Origin: Hypholoma sublateritium FD-334 SS-4
Lineage: Eukaryota; Basidiomycota; Agaricomycetes; Agaricales; Strophariaceae
Length of the DNA stretch: 64,000 nt
Reading direction: 5' to 3'
Assembly: GCA_000827495.1 (NCBI GenBank)
Contig: KN817525.1
Span: 588,644 to 652,643 of the forward strand
Below, one piece after another: positions 1 to 10,763 of the stretch. A model generated the notes under the pieces. That model ran no database searches, was not told where the DNA came from, and was given only the letters and a program-made list of their open reading frames with translations. Positions within the stretch are counted from its first letter, which is position 1. Each line of letters begins with the position of its first letter. The translations under genes and the position numbers were made by a program.

Positions 1-555
1 ATAACAACTTGCCCAGTAAGAACCTTTCTATATGACAATTATTCGTACTGACTCTCGGCATTCTAGTTTGCATGGCTAAGACCCAGTATTCGTTTTCGCA
101 TGACCCTAAGCTGAAGAACGTCCCGACTGGTTAGTTTATACGCTGAATTAGCAAGTCGCAATGCCCTGACAGTGTTATTATAGGATTCACCTTGCCCATT
201 CGCGCGGTGAGACTGTCGGCCGGTGCTGGTTTCCTCTATCCCATCCTCGGAGAGATGCAAACCATGCCAGGTCTCGGCACGCGCCCAGGTACGCTACTTT
301 ACCAATGCAACTTATTACAGAAGAACTAACGCACTCTCAGGTTTCTGGGAGGTCGGCCTTGACAAGGACACAGGTAGAGTAGTTGGCTTGTTCTAAGCGA
401 CTACACATTGTTCAGAAATGACTCGGCTTATATATTTATCAATCATCTCTATTCATGGGAACGTATGTAAATGTTGCGCATTCAACACTGCGTAGGGCCT
501 ATCTTGTATTCATTTTGTACATTCCCTGTTTTTCCTATAGGACGGGAAATAATAA
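1..555. other. Window edge, no gene recognised
   Basis: I find no supported coding exon here. The only open frame of note is a 65-codon stretch on the minus strand that resembles nothing I know. The segment lies downstream of the amidase gene that ends at 556 and probably holds its 3' UTR. Confidence 0.4.
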
Positions 556-2929
556 TTATACACCTGGTATAACGCGGTTATTGGGCAGACGGGGCTTGAC
601 AAGTGGTCCTTGAACGGGGGCGAATGGTAGGTGTGGTGTGGTGGTGGGCGCGAGTGAGCCCGACTGCAGATCGAGAGTTATGTTGTTGAGAGCAGCGTTA
701 ACAGTTCTGAAGAACGTGTTTCCGGCGACGTCGATATAGCTGAAGACGTTGTTATTCGTGCCGTTACCGAAGTTTCCGTTAGGCGTTTCGGAGAAGAAAC
801 CGGCTAACAGTAGAAATTGAGTTCTTGCATACATTCGTAAGTAAAGGGCATGGTACTCACTGGCTGTCTGGCGCTCTTGAATGTTGCTCCTTGGGATAAT
901 CGGTAGAGGTAATACATCGCGGTCATATGAATGGTCGAAGGTTGCCGTAACTGTCGATTCAATATCCCCTGTATCACTGGGCGGGCGGTCTAAACGGATT
1001 ACTGTACGTACAGTTACTCCCGTCTGCATCCAGGTTGGTGATATTGATGGCCAACGGGTAGGAGAACTGGTCGACAACGACGGACACGCCGTTGTGTGTC
1101 GAGAGGACCGATCCAGTTGCAGTTTGGAGGACGTTCTATATAACATAATCAGTGAGCGCAGGGATAATCTGACATCTACAAAATAAGTTACCTGAATCTG
1201 AGCGTCGTTCAGATAGCTCTGCACGTTGCTGTACTGCAGATTCTGCGTGAACGCAACGTGGTTCACCTGGCCGCTGCCACTGACGATCGTCGACTCTATG
1301 CGGAGCGCACGCGAGGCGGTGACGGTGATGTTGACGTCGTTATTACCCACCGAACCCGTCGTTGTTGTCTGTGAGAAGGGGTCTGCGGAGTAGAGCGTCA
1401 TCTTCCCGGTCGTGGGCTTCGAGGATGAATCAAGGAAGACTTGTAGCGCCGCGGACAGGAACCAGTTCTGCTGGATCGCGTGGTCTGGCTCGGCGGAGGT
1501 GACGTCGAGGGAGAAGTTGTGCGGGTTGCCGTCGGTCAGGAGAGGCACGAAGGGCGTAACATCGATGAAGTAGGTAGGCAGGTCCAAGGCACCGTAAGAC
1601 GTTATGGGTCTGAAATTGCTCCAGTTCAGAAATAAGGCGATATACGATGGAGACTCACCTCCATGCTGTTGGAATAATTCCTCCGGTGAAGATGGTGGCA
1701 TATGGATAAGCAACTCCGGCCACTCTGCCGTCGATCTGTAGTCGTACTTCGCGGAAGGGCCCTTGGCCGATGAATCCACCCGGAAGGTCAGGAAGGAACT
1801 GGTTGACGGTGTTGAAGTACTACAAACGTGTAAAGTTTTATACTTATTGTAGTAATCTTATTGTGGTAATCAAGTAATACTCACCCAAAATTCCTCGTTA
1901 CCATTGCCTGACGCGTAAAGTTCTGCAAACACCTTCACCGTGTTTTCAGGAAGTGTTACGTTCAGCTATAAGAGAGGTAGAACATAGTCGATCAATAAAC
2001 GAGAATGGTTTGGACTTGTCGACACACCGAAAAAGTAGGAGGAACGGAGACATCATTCCCAGTGTTATTGAGCAGACTGGATATGGGAACAATGAGATCT
2101 GCTTTGGGGGCTGGGGGGTGTGCTGGAGACGACGAGTAAAAGGTGGCATGCAAAACGGCTGAATTCATCCGTAGTAGTAGTCACATCGTCTACATATTAC
2201 AATTGAACAAACACACGCACCTGAATACACGCCGTTCAAGCCAGTCTCAATCAAATTGTCGAGCTGCAAGATGAACGTCCCCGGCTTCGCAAACAGGGGA
2301 GTGTACCGAGTAACGTCCTTGACGTACGTCCAGATAATGCCGCCTAAGGTTGGCTCGGGGGTTGAGGTACGCCAGACTACAAGGCGAGTATTGCAAAAGA
2401 GAAGGCAGTGCCAGCAGGGTCATAATTTCGCTTACTTTCAACATTCTGGAAGGTAAATATCCCAAGACGGTCGAACTGAGTGCCATTGCTAGTAACTGTA
2501 AAGTTGAGAGTGACGGCGGCCCAGGAGCCAACTGGGCCACAGTCCGTAGGAGGCCTAGCATAATTTATGAGTATTTGACCGGTAAGTCGGCAACTGAGGC
2601 TCACTCGAATTGCACGACTTCGGCACTATTAACCACAAAATCAGACGTATGGCAGATATCAAGATAGCGATATTTATATTGTGATGAACATACAGTCCGA
2701 ATGAAAATGCAAAATCTCGCCTGAAATGGGTGCAGGACGCAAACGCTTCAATACCTACATGGCACGGAGAATGCGAAACGTACTGTAAGATCTGGATAGT
2801 GCATTGCTTCACGTTCTTCGGGACTAGGGGTGGTTGGGCGACTTGAAAATCGACGAGCACGCTCGCAGCCGCGAGGCTCGTCGACAGGACGAGAAAAACG
2901 AACGAAAAAAGCAGGTCTTGAAGGAGCAT
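556..2929 (-). CDS. Secreted peptide-N4-(N-acetyl-beta-glucosaminyl)asparagine amidase A (PNGase A type)
   Basis: The product should release N-glycans from glycopeptides in the secretory or extracellular compartment; that role is family knowledge. I start at the ATG at 2927-2929 because it opens a clear signal peptide (MLLQDLLFSFVFLVLSTSLA). A GTG lies further upstream but is not used by eukaryotes. Joined exons read through typical family blocks: CGPVGSWAAVTLNFTVTSNG (near 2520), WRTSTPEPTLGGIIWTYVKD (near 2380-2320), ITSYGALDLPTYFIDVTPFV (near 1600), then NDVNITVTASRALRIES and ATFDHSYDRDVLPLP near the C terminus. Introns are short; one near 2545-2690 is longer than the rest. A small exon encodes QRDFAFSFG. 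No frame break was seen after splicing. The long C-terminal exon set ends at a stop at 556. Exact internal exon borders were only partly worked out. Confidence 0.85.
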
Positions 2930-3675
2930 TGATAAAGCCACACTGCTCGAGCGGAGGGTCAGAAACCATCTTCACCAACACACCTTTATATTTAAAAAGA
3001 TGTAGGTGAGAACCGGCCATGGGAGCATGCGGATGCAAACCATGTGCTTGCAACTTCGCCAGCGTAGCATGTAGTAAGCGAAGTTTATAGACACATAAGT
3101 AGAACGAATCCATTAGAAGCAACGGGAACTCGTGAACCTCGCTGTCATAGTCGGAGGCAATGGTGGCCTGATAAAGATTAGATATAGATAATGTTCAGAT
3201 TCCAAATATGTAGTGGGCGAGCTTGATGAGCTGTATGCTTTTGTGGGACAACTTCTCCAAAAGGGTGCGTTCACCGAATTTGAGAAAGTCGGAAGGGTGG
3301 AGTTGGGAAGTGTAAGGCGATAAGGTGCCCATCGCGCTAGGTGCGGTTAATACGGCGCAAGGCGGTCTGCGCATGACGATGAAGTTAGATTTCTCGCGGG
3401 TGGTTAGATAAACACGTACCCGCGTCTTCAAGCAGACATTTGTAACGACGCAGAATCTAAGAAAAACTTGAGCATGGAAGAGATAAATCATATAGTGCGT
3501 ATATCAATCAAATTTCGGAAAGGGTAATAAGAGATCCAGATCCGGGACGGTGTAGATTGGTCGAATAAAAATATTGATACAGTGTACGTTCTCCAGGCTA
3601 CACGTAGAATAAAGGAAAGGCATCGTGTTTGCAAGGGTGTGATATAAAGCAAAAGAAATTAGCTTGAGCCCGCAA
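2930..3675. other. Intergenic region between two minus-strand genes
   Basis: No convincing gene. A 98-codon minus-strand frame at 3195-3491 has an unremarkable composition and no recognisable domain. This is the promoter side of the amidase and the 3' side of the PMP3-family gene. Confidence 0.4.
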
Positions 3676-4673
3676 TTAAAACTCGTGATTGAAAACAACT
3701 TCATCAGCGGTCGTATTCTGCCTGGGACCGCTCCCTGTTGGCACTGTTACACGGTCAGGACCGTACAACCCGCCCTCTGCGTCCTCTGGAAAGTCGGTGG
3801 AATCACGCGTGGTGGAGCTGTTTGCATCTACAGTCCTCGACTTCTTCTTCTTCTTCTTCCTGTGAGATCCGTCATCAGCCGGCATAGAGTAGGCGTCTTG
3901 AGTACGTTCCCAGCGATCCTTTTTATCTTTCTTTTTCGATCTTTTAGAGCCAGAACTTGGAAGCGGCTCCACGTCTTCGAAGTTTGCGGGGTAATGCCAT
4001 CTTCCTCCTGATGAAGATGCCACAGAGGCAGGTTTGTCAGGATTATAATAAGATTCGTCTTCGGGGCGCCAAAGTTCTCCGTTGGGTTGTCGTTTTGGCC
4101 GCCCGTTGGCGCCGCTCTCAACTGAAAGATTGGTGCTGGAGCCCCTCTCTTGTCCCTCCTCATATGGTTGGCCTTCGAGAGTCGAACGAGGTAGCCTGTC
4201 ATTGTAGCGAGTAGCCCACTGGCTTTTGCGCTCTTTGCGCCTGATCTCGCTGATGTCTACCAGACCATATCGCTGGATCCATTTAGGGGTACGAGTATGA
4301 TTCTTGTTGTTTCGGACGTTCTAGGAGAGATTGAGAAACTATATGAGATGTTGCAAAGCTCATGAGCGTTACCTGAATATAAAAATTGTGGACATGACCT
4401 GCGGGTCTCAATAAGAGTGTGGCGCAGCAATAAGGAGGATCACATACCGGGTATATAACCACATATTGTTAGAAGTAGATTAAGCCAAAAGTCCTTGCCT
4501 ATCCCGAACCTTGCAGCGACAGCTGGAGCGAGAAATATAAGCTTGTAAACAGGGTGAGTGATGACATACTTACCTAGAGGGGGGAACAAAGTTCCGAATA
4601 CGAAGAGAATGACGGAGTAGCCATGATGGCGACGAGGAGTCATGTCTATCTTTGTCGGGATATAGCTGGACAT
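3676..4673 (-). CDS. PMP3/UPF0057-family membrane proteolipid with long charged C-terminal tail
   Basis: Exons are 4574-4673, 4448-4522, 4373-4398 (26 nt) and 3676-4320, giving 281 residues in frame. The N-terminal part is the PMP3/RCI2 fold, two hydrophobic helices: SVILFVFGTLFPPLA, then the signature block DFWLNLLLTICGYIPGHVHN. Classical PMP3 proteins are about 55 residues long, small plasma-membrane proteolipids affecting membrane potential and salt tolerance. Here some 220 residues follow, hydrophilic and rich in Ser, Pro, Lys and Glu, with WRPEDESYYNPDKP, a run of six lysines, and a KKKDKKDRW block. This tail should be cytosolic or outside, depending on topology. A second in-frame ATG at 4643 is a plausible alternative start. 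The family call is firm; the tail's role is unknown. Confidence 0.85.
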
Positions 4674-5117
4674 GACGGAGGGAAGAGACCCTCTGCGGGC
4701 GACAATTTACGGGAGGACTTGGAGTACGTGGTAGAGATGCTTTCGATCACAAGTCCATTGAGCTGGTCAAAGATATTCCATTACGTAAGCTACTGTGGAT
4801 TGCCATTCTCCGGCATTTCTCGACGCTTTCTAATAGAGAAATAATTATGGTATCTTGGAAAAAATGGTCTTCATGAGCTGAATCGACAGGAATTTTAGGT
4901 TCCGAGCAGAGAATAAGCAAGAACATATGAGACTTGTCGGTAAAAATGGCAGGTGGCAGGGTCGAGATTTGCATACTTAGCCTGATCAAACATTCAACGT
5001 CGGCGCTTCTTCTTCACCTTTGTCGTTGCTCCCTCTTCTTTTCCATCCCTGGCTCTCTTTATCCTCTCACATCCTTGACTCACGGGATATCTCCGCTAGC
5101 TATATTGTGCTCAGAAT
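4674..5117. promoter_or_regulatory. Divergent intergenic region, PMP3-family gene / C2H2 factor
   Basis: This 444-bp stretch separates the start of the minus-strand proteolipid gene from the start of the plus-strand zinc-finger gene, so it must hold both promoters. A pyrimidine-rich stretch at about 5005-5060 lies just upstream of the zinc-finger ATG, as is common in fungal core promoters. No specific site was identified. Confidence 0.4.
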
Positions 5118-7112
5118 ATGGATCATGAAGAACATGTTCTCAATCTATCCGACGTCGTCCACGACGAGACTATTGACGACGAGGCACCTCAAGAGGCGAA
5201 CACCGCAGAATCCCACCACCAATCTCGAGCATCTGACTTTGACTCTACTGACGATATGCTGTCCCCTATACATGTCAGCTATCCTGTCTCCGACCACCCA
5301 ACCCATCACCTAGCAGCCTCTGATTCATATTCCGTTGAAATGCTTGAGCGCGAAATCGCCAGTCTCCTCAATCAAAACGCTTCGGCGGCATCAGCAGCAC
5401 TCCTTAGTGCCGCTGCCCAACAAAGACAGGCTAACATTGAGCTGGGAAGGGATGGCACAGACGAGCAACTCGACTCAAGTACCGACAATATTGGCGGTCT
5501 CGGCCTGGGATTGAGTGGTCTAGCCGCCGTATTGCAAGCCGTCCATGCACAAGGCCTTAACTCTCGTGCAGAAGACCAGCGCGACTCACATTCGACTCAG
5601 GAGCAGAAAACGACGAGAACAGCACCCGCATTTCATTCACTCACCGCCGGTGAGACAGCCGATGACACGTCAAGACAGCGTCGCAGAGCGGACGGCAAGA
5701 GTGGATCCGAAGGATCGGACTACCTATTTCAAGAGCAAGAAGACGTAGACGAAAGGGACGAATTTGACAATCAAGACGGTGGCCTTTGTCATCCTCCTTC
5801 CCCTCGTCAAAGCGAAGATCCACCAGCTACCTCTAACGGACTGCCCTCTGTTGGAGGTGGCGTGTTTTCCAACCTTGATGATATTCTAAATCAGTTTTCC
5901 GCCCAATTCGAACCTGACCCCACTCACGAACATAGTCATGATCTTTCGCCTCCAGACTCTCCGCCCGTCATCTCCCATGCTCATGACCTCGAGCCGGAAA
6001 CACCAGCAGTCCCGCCCTCACAAGCACCTATCTTGACACCGTCAAATCGCACAAGTGCCCAGCAACCTGTAGCATCAACTTCGTACTCAACTTCGAACGC
6101 AGAGTCCAGCCACAAGCGAGGGCGAAAACCTCCTGCCCCACTAAAGGAGAAGGGATCGAGTATTCACACGTGCGACGAGGATCACTGCCAAAAATCGTTT
6201 ACTCGTCGGAGTGACCTGGCCCGCCACCGGCGAATACACACCGGAGAGCGACCTTTTATGTGCTCGCACGATGGTTGTGGCAAGACTTTCATACAGGTAC
6301 GTCCGCCCGGTCGCTGACAGTTCCCCACTAATTTTTTCCCCTCAAAATAAGCGGTCAGCTCTTCATGTACATTCACGGGTGCATACAGGAGAGAAGCCCC
6401 ACTGTTGTGAATATCCTGGTTGTGGGAAAACGTTTGGTGACTCTAGCAGTCTAGCTCGGCATCGACGAACACACACTGGGAAACGTCCATATAAATGTGA
6501 AGATCCCAGCTGCGAGAAGACGTTCACCCGGAGAACGACTCTTACAACGCATATGCGTACCCATGATCCCAATTGGGAACCAGATCCAAATGTGTAAGTA
6601 GATCATCTACATTCTCAGTGCCACTCGTGAAAACATTTCACAGGAAATATAACTTCAAAGGAAAGAAGCGCAAACTTGTGGACGACGAGGACGATGATGA
6701 ACAGGAACTTGCGGAATCAGTGAGGACTATATCCGAACTATTTCAAGCCGGAGGTAATTCAATGATACCGCGAGCGGCGCATTCCGATGAACCATTGGAA
6801 GTTCGTGTTGCCAGCATTAGCGCAGAAATAGCCGCCGCCATAGCACAGGCGCAATCTCGAGGCTACGAAGATGAGGAAGATGAAGAAGGAGAAGAATCTG
6901 GATCTGGACAGGAAATGGGAGGGGTAGAGATGATTGGACCTAATACCAGTGGCATCAGAGGGGTAAGTGTGGAAGAACGGGAGATTCGCAGTAACAAGGA
7001 TAGCAACTTCAGTCTGCGCGAGGAAGACGAAGACAGTGACGCCTTCCCAGCACCCTTGCGCGCCAGGAAGGCAAGAGAGCTCGCGGCATCTGGAAGTAAA
7101 CGGAAACGTTAA
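5118..7112 (+). CDS. C2H2 zinc-finger transcription factor with four fingers
   Basis: Exons 5118-6296, 6352-6593 and 6644-7112 join in frame to 629 residues. Four consecutive TFIIIA-type fingers lie at about residues 350-465: fingers starting [30 protein letters not shown] and [10 protein letters not shown], each ending H-x3-H and linked by TGERP, TGEKP or TGKRP. The first intron falls inside finger 2, right after KTFIQ. A basic patch (HKRGRKPP) precedes the fingers. The first 340 residues are acidic and Ser/Gln/Ala-rich, with no known domain, and could be an activation region. The tail holds KGKKRKL and a C-terminal SGSKRKR (likely nuclear localisation signals) around a Glu/Asp-rich block. 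It is a nuclear DNA-binding regulator; target genes cannot be read from the sequence. It resembles Azf1/Zas1-style fungal factors, but I do not assign orthology. Confidence 0.9.
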
Positions 7113-7270
7113 TGGTTCAGTACTACTGATTATTGTAATTAACGATTAATCTGTATACGCATACTGCACTCTAAAACTGATAACATTTTAGCGCGATGCA
7201 ATAAGTAGGATGCAAATGGGTTCGTCAGACGTCTATAGTTAATTAGGTGCGGCGGCCCGGGTAAATAAAA

Positions 7271-7447
7271 CACGTGAGATCTCTAGGCTCCGGGGGCCGG
7301 AATCCGGATCTCCTCAAAGGCCCCACGGACTCGCGGAACCCCTAAGAGCCGCTGCCGCTCGTTAACTTGAATCCATAAGTATACGCAGACCTTGCGCTCA
7401 TATTATCCGGTTCTGTCCGTCATCTTCGTCTGGGTTAAATATATAAA
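7271..7447 (+). promoter_or_regulatory. FBP1 promoter elements: E-box, possible CreA/Mig1 sites, TATA
   Basis: Upstream of the bisphosphatase ATG I see a palindromic CACGTG (7271-7276), two matches on the minus strand to the CreA/Mig1 consensus SYGGRG (CTCCGG at 7288-7293, CCCCAC at 7321-7326), and TATAAA at 7442-7447. Glucose repression of this gluconeogenic gene is the rule in fungi, so such sites would make sense, but motifs this short occur often by chance. The TATA is only about 36 bp from the ATG, which implies a very short leader if it is used. Confidence 0.35.
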
Positions 7448-7482
7448 CCTTTCTGATTCTTCCAAACAATCTTCATTGAGCA

Positions 7483-8852
7483 ATGGCTTCAGAAGAAACC
7501 CCAAGCGTTGATCTGATCACTCTCACTCGGTGCGCAGTTGTTATCCTTGCTATTTGGACATAGAATCTACATTCAACTGCTATTTAGCCACGTCCTGAGC
7601 GACCAACTGCGTTTGGGATCGGCAGCAACTGGCGATCTGACACTTCTGCTGACGGCGATTCAAGTGACCTCCAAGTTCATTGCCACTAACGTCCGAAAAG
7701 CTCGCCTGATTAACTTGTGAGATCCCGTGCCCTTCGCGCAATCGCAATAATAAATCAACTTGTGCAGGGTTGGACTCGCCGGAGAGACAAATGTGCAAGG
7801 CGAGGAGCAGAAGAAGCTCGATGTCCTGTCCAATGACATCATGGTGAACGCCCTGCGCGCATCTGGTAAGACCGCCGTCCTTGTCTCTGAAGAACTCGAG
7901 GACGCCATCATCATCGAGGAGAAGCACCGAGGGAGATATTGTGTCGTGTTCGACCCCCTCGATGGCAGCAGCAATATCGACGCCGGTGTGAACATTGGCA
8001 CGATCTTCGGCATTTACAAAGTGGTGAGCCGTTTGCGGTCTGGGGTTGCCCGGCTGCCGGGCATGCGAGACGCGACTGACATCTTGAACTTCAAGCGACC
8101 AGATTCGACAGGCTCTGTTGAGGATGTCCTTCGCCCCGGAAGCGAGATGGTCGCTGCCGGTTATACCATGTGCGTTCATTATTATTAGGGTGTCCTCTGG
8201 TTAGCGATTTACCATTTCATTAGGTATGGATCATCTGCAAATCTGGTTCTCTCCACTGGGTCCGGTGTGAATGGGTATACTCTGGACGCATCTCTGGGCG
8301 AATTCATTCTCACTCACCCCAACGTGCGTTTCTCGAGGACTACTTTTTACTGTATCACCAATACTCTCTTGTAGATCACCATTCCACCTCGCGGGAAAAT
8401 CTATTCCTTTAACGAAGGGAACTCGATGTATTTCTACCCACCTGTTACCGCCTATCTCAAGTCCATTAAATATCCCGCCACCCCGAAGTCGCCGTATAGT
8501 GCTCGGTACATCGGGTCAATGGTTGCCGATGTGCACAGGACTTTGCTCTATGGGGGAATCTTCGGGTACCCCAACGATAGGAAGAGCAAGAGCGGGAAGC
8601 TGAGGCTGCTCTATGAAGCCTTTCCCATGGCTTTCTTGACTGAGCAGGTGCGTACCGCCTATGCTAATTATGTCTGCCATGTCTAATCTTTCGGTACAAC
8701 AGGCCGGTGGTGTCGCGACTACGGGTACCAAGCGCATTCTGGATATCGTTCCCACCAATATCCACGAACGCTGCTCTGTGTTCCTTGGAAGCAAAGACGA
8801 CGTTGCTGATGTCATTAAGTTTTACAAGGAAGTCCCTTCTGATTCTAAATGA
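7483..8852 (+). CDS. FBP1: Fructose-1,6-bisphosphatase
   Basis: This enzyme hydrolyses fructose 1,6-bisphosphate to fructose 6-phosphate and is the committed cytosolic step of gluconeogenesis. Seven exons (7483-7529, 7588-7716, 7768-8023, 8096-8169, 8224-8323, 8375-8647, 8703-8852) sum to 342 residues, close to the usual eukaryotic length. Metal- and substrate-binding signatures are intact: [42 protein letters not shown], and the sugar-phosphate block [20 protein letters not shown] followed by [12 protein letters not shown]. The ATG at 7483 gives [16 protein letters not shown], aligned with the ITL..R start region of other FBPases. Unlike yeast Fbp1 there is no proline at position 2. The gene is complete with no missing active-site residue that I can see. 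Confidence 0.97.
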
Positions 8853-10763
8853 AATTAGGATATTCAAATGAGTGGGCATGGAAGGAGAAAGCAGGATGTA
8901 TTTTCCAGCTTAGAAGGGAGAGTTAGCTGGTTGGTGAACACAAACTGTAGTACCACTTGGAGTCTTGGAAGAACTAGATGACAACTGAATATGCACTGTA
9001 TCTAATTCTTTGGCATGTCTCTGGCTTTTAGTTGAAAATGATATGCTTGGAACAAGCTTGGAACCAAGCGGCCTCGGTGGCGTAAGAAATTCTAGATTAC
9101 AAATCAGTGAACCGCCGCAACCTTAGTCTCTTACCACGATGATATTTCAGCGGCGCCAGCGTCAGCACTGCCATCCAATCTGCTGCGACATATATACGAC
9201 TCCCATTATCTTTTCCTTCCGAGCATATTCTTTGATACATGTCGGCATCATCACCCATCCGAGTTGATCAAGGCAGTGATACGAGTGGCATGCTGCATGA
9301 TAGGACTGCGAATGTCGTACAATGCCATCTCCGATGCACCCTCTGAGTGGTAGAGCTCTTGTTCACCCTTAACCGTTCTAAAGCAATCATCTTCGACACT
9401 TGGGACGCCACTGCCATGGACATCATGTCATCTCGAAAGTCGATATGATAGTGATTCGTAGACCTGTTGGTCGGAGGACCTAATTTTGAACCTGGCAATA
9501 ACTTTTTGCTCTCAGCCTGTTACGCCTGTGTCTGATATTCCTCTTCGTTTTCTTCCATGTGATAGGGCGTACTATTCTCCACGCATTATGTTTGTATACC
9601 TGCTTTTCCAACGCGCTTCACCGCCTGGCATATGCCGAAGATATCAGCAAATCGCTCTTTCGCGTCGAATATAAGCTCTGAGGTCCTAGCTTCTTGGAGG
9701 CAGCTGCTATGAACGCTTGAAATATACTTTGAAATGTCTCCGCAATGATATCTCGACAGTATACCGTCTATATCTCCATCAGCGACTCCGTTATCTATAA
9801 AATCACCGTGTGTCAATAAGGTCGAGTCCAGACATCACGCAAAAAAAACTGAACAAGCTGTCAGGTACGACCTGTTTTGTGCGTATCTTTCTACCTATTC
9901 GAATGCTTTACTTCGCAAGACTAAGGTTTTGATGAGAAAGAAGGGACTCCAGTCATCAGGTGCTGCAGAGTCTCGCGTAAAGGCATCAATTTGGCACCCC
10001 ATGCAACACTCGTGATTCCCTAGAGCTCTGGCATTGACCTGCAATGCACATTACAGATATGTATACACGGTGTGCGTCTACTTTATTTCCGCGACATAAC
10101 TTCCTTCGTGTGAGTTACAATTGACAGTTTACTCCCTTGCAGATATACTTAACCTTTCATCTTATCGTGCTCTGTGTGGGAGTCAGAAGGTGCGCCCCGT
10201 ATATTTCGGAGGGTTAGTTCATTGCTGAAAGGAGCTGCTTAGTTTCTATACCCTATCTACCCAACGGCGACGCCCAAAAATTCTACTCGGAAAGCTCGGG
10301 GTTCAGTAGCATGGATTGGTTCCTCCCAGCCAGTGGTGTAAAAACCGAGGACTTAAATTCGCCGTCGAATAGCAGGTGAATTTATATGCTTCTAAAATTG
10401 TACTAAGGGGTAAAGCACTGCGAACAGGACATACTAGGAGCAATTATATTTTGAGGCATGAAAAACTCTGAAGTTGAAGGCCAGTCCGCATGGGTATGAC
10501 TTCTTTTCCCCACATCCATCAACGGAGCCATCTTCGCCATCCCTTTTCGTTCGCTTCGCCATCTTAATGCCACAACTGTCAACTTTTTCAAGGGAAATGG
10601 ACCAAACTAATACTCTCTGGTACTCCTAGCTGGATTATTCATTCCAAATACAGTTTATTCCCCGCCCGTGATTAAACTTGTGCATCTCTCGACTGGGCTT
10701 TGACGTTTTCAATCTTTTCCCCCAGGTTGAAGGTCTAAAGACATTAGCGCTCACTCATGGGTT
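8853..10763. other. Long intergenic region without recognised genes
   Basis: This is 1.9 kb with frequent stops on both strands. The longest open frames (about 60-76 codons) mostly begin at non-ATG codons or lack any recognisable domain. I see no tRNA-like box pair and no terminal repeats. It contains the FBP1 3' end and the promoter of the membrane-protein gene. A noncoding RNA or decayed gene cannot be excluded. Confidence 0.4.

Noticed and set aside
3838..3862. CTT trinucleotide run resembling a microsatellite
   Set aside because: It encodes the lysine run in the PMP3-family tail and is coding low complexity, not a separate repeat element.
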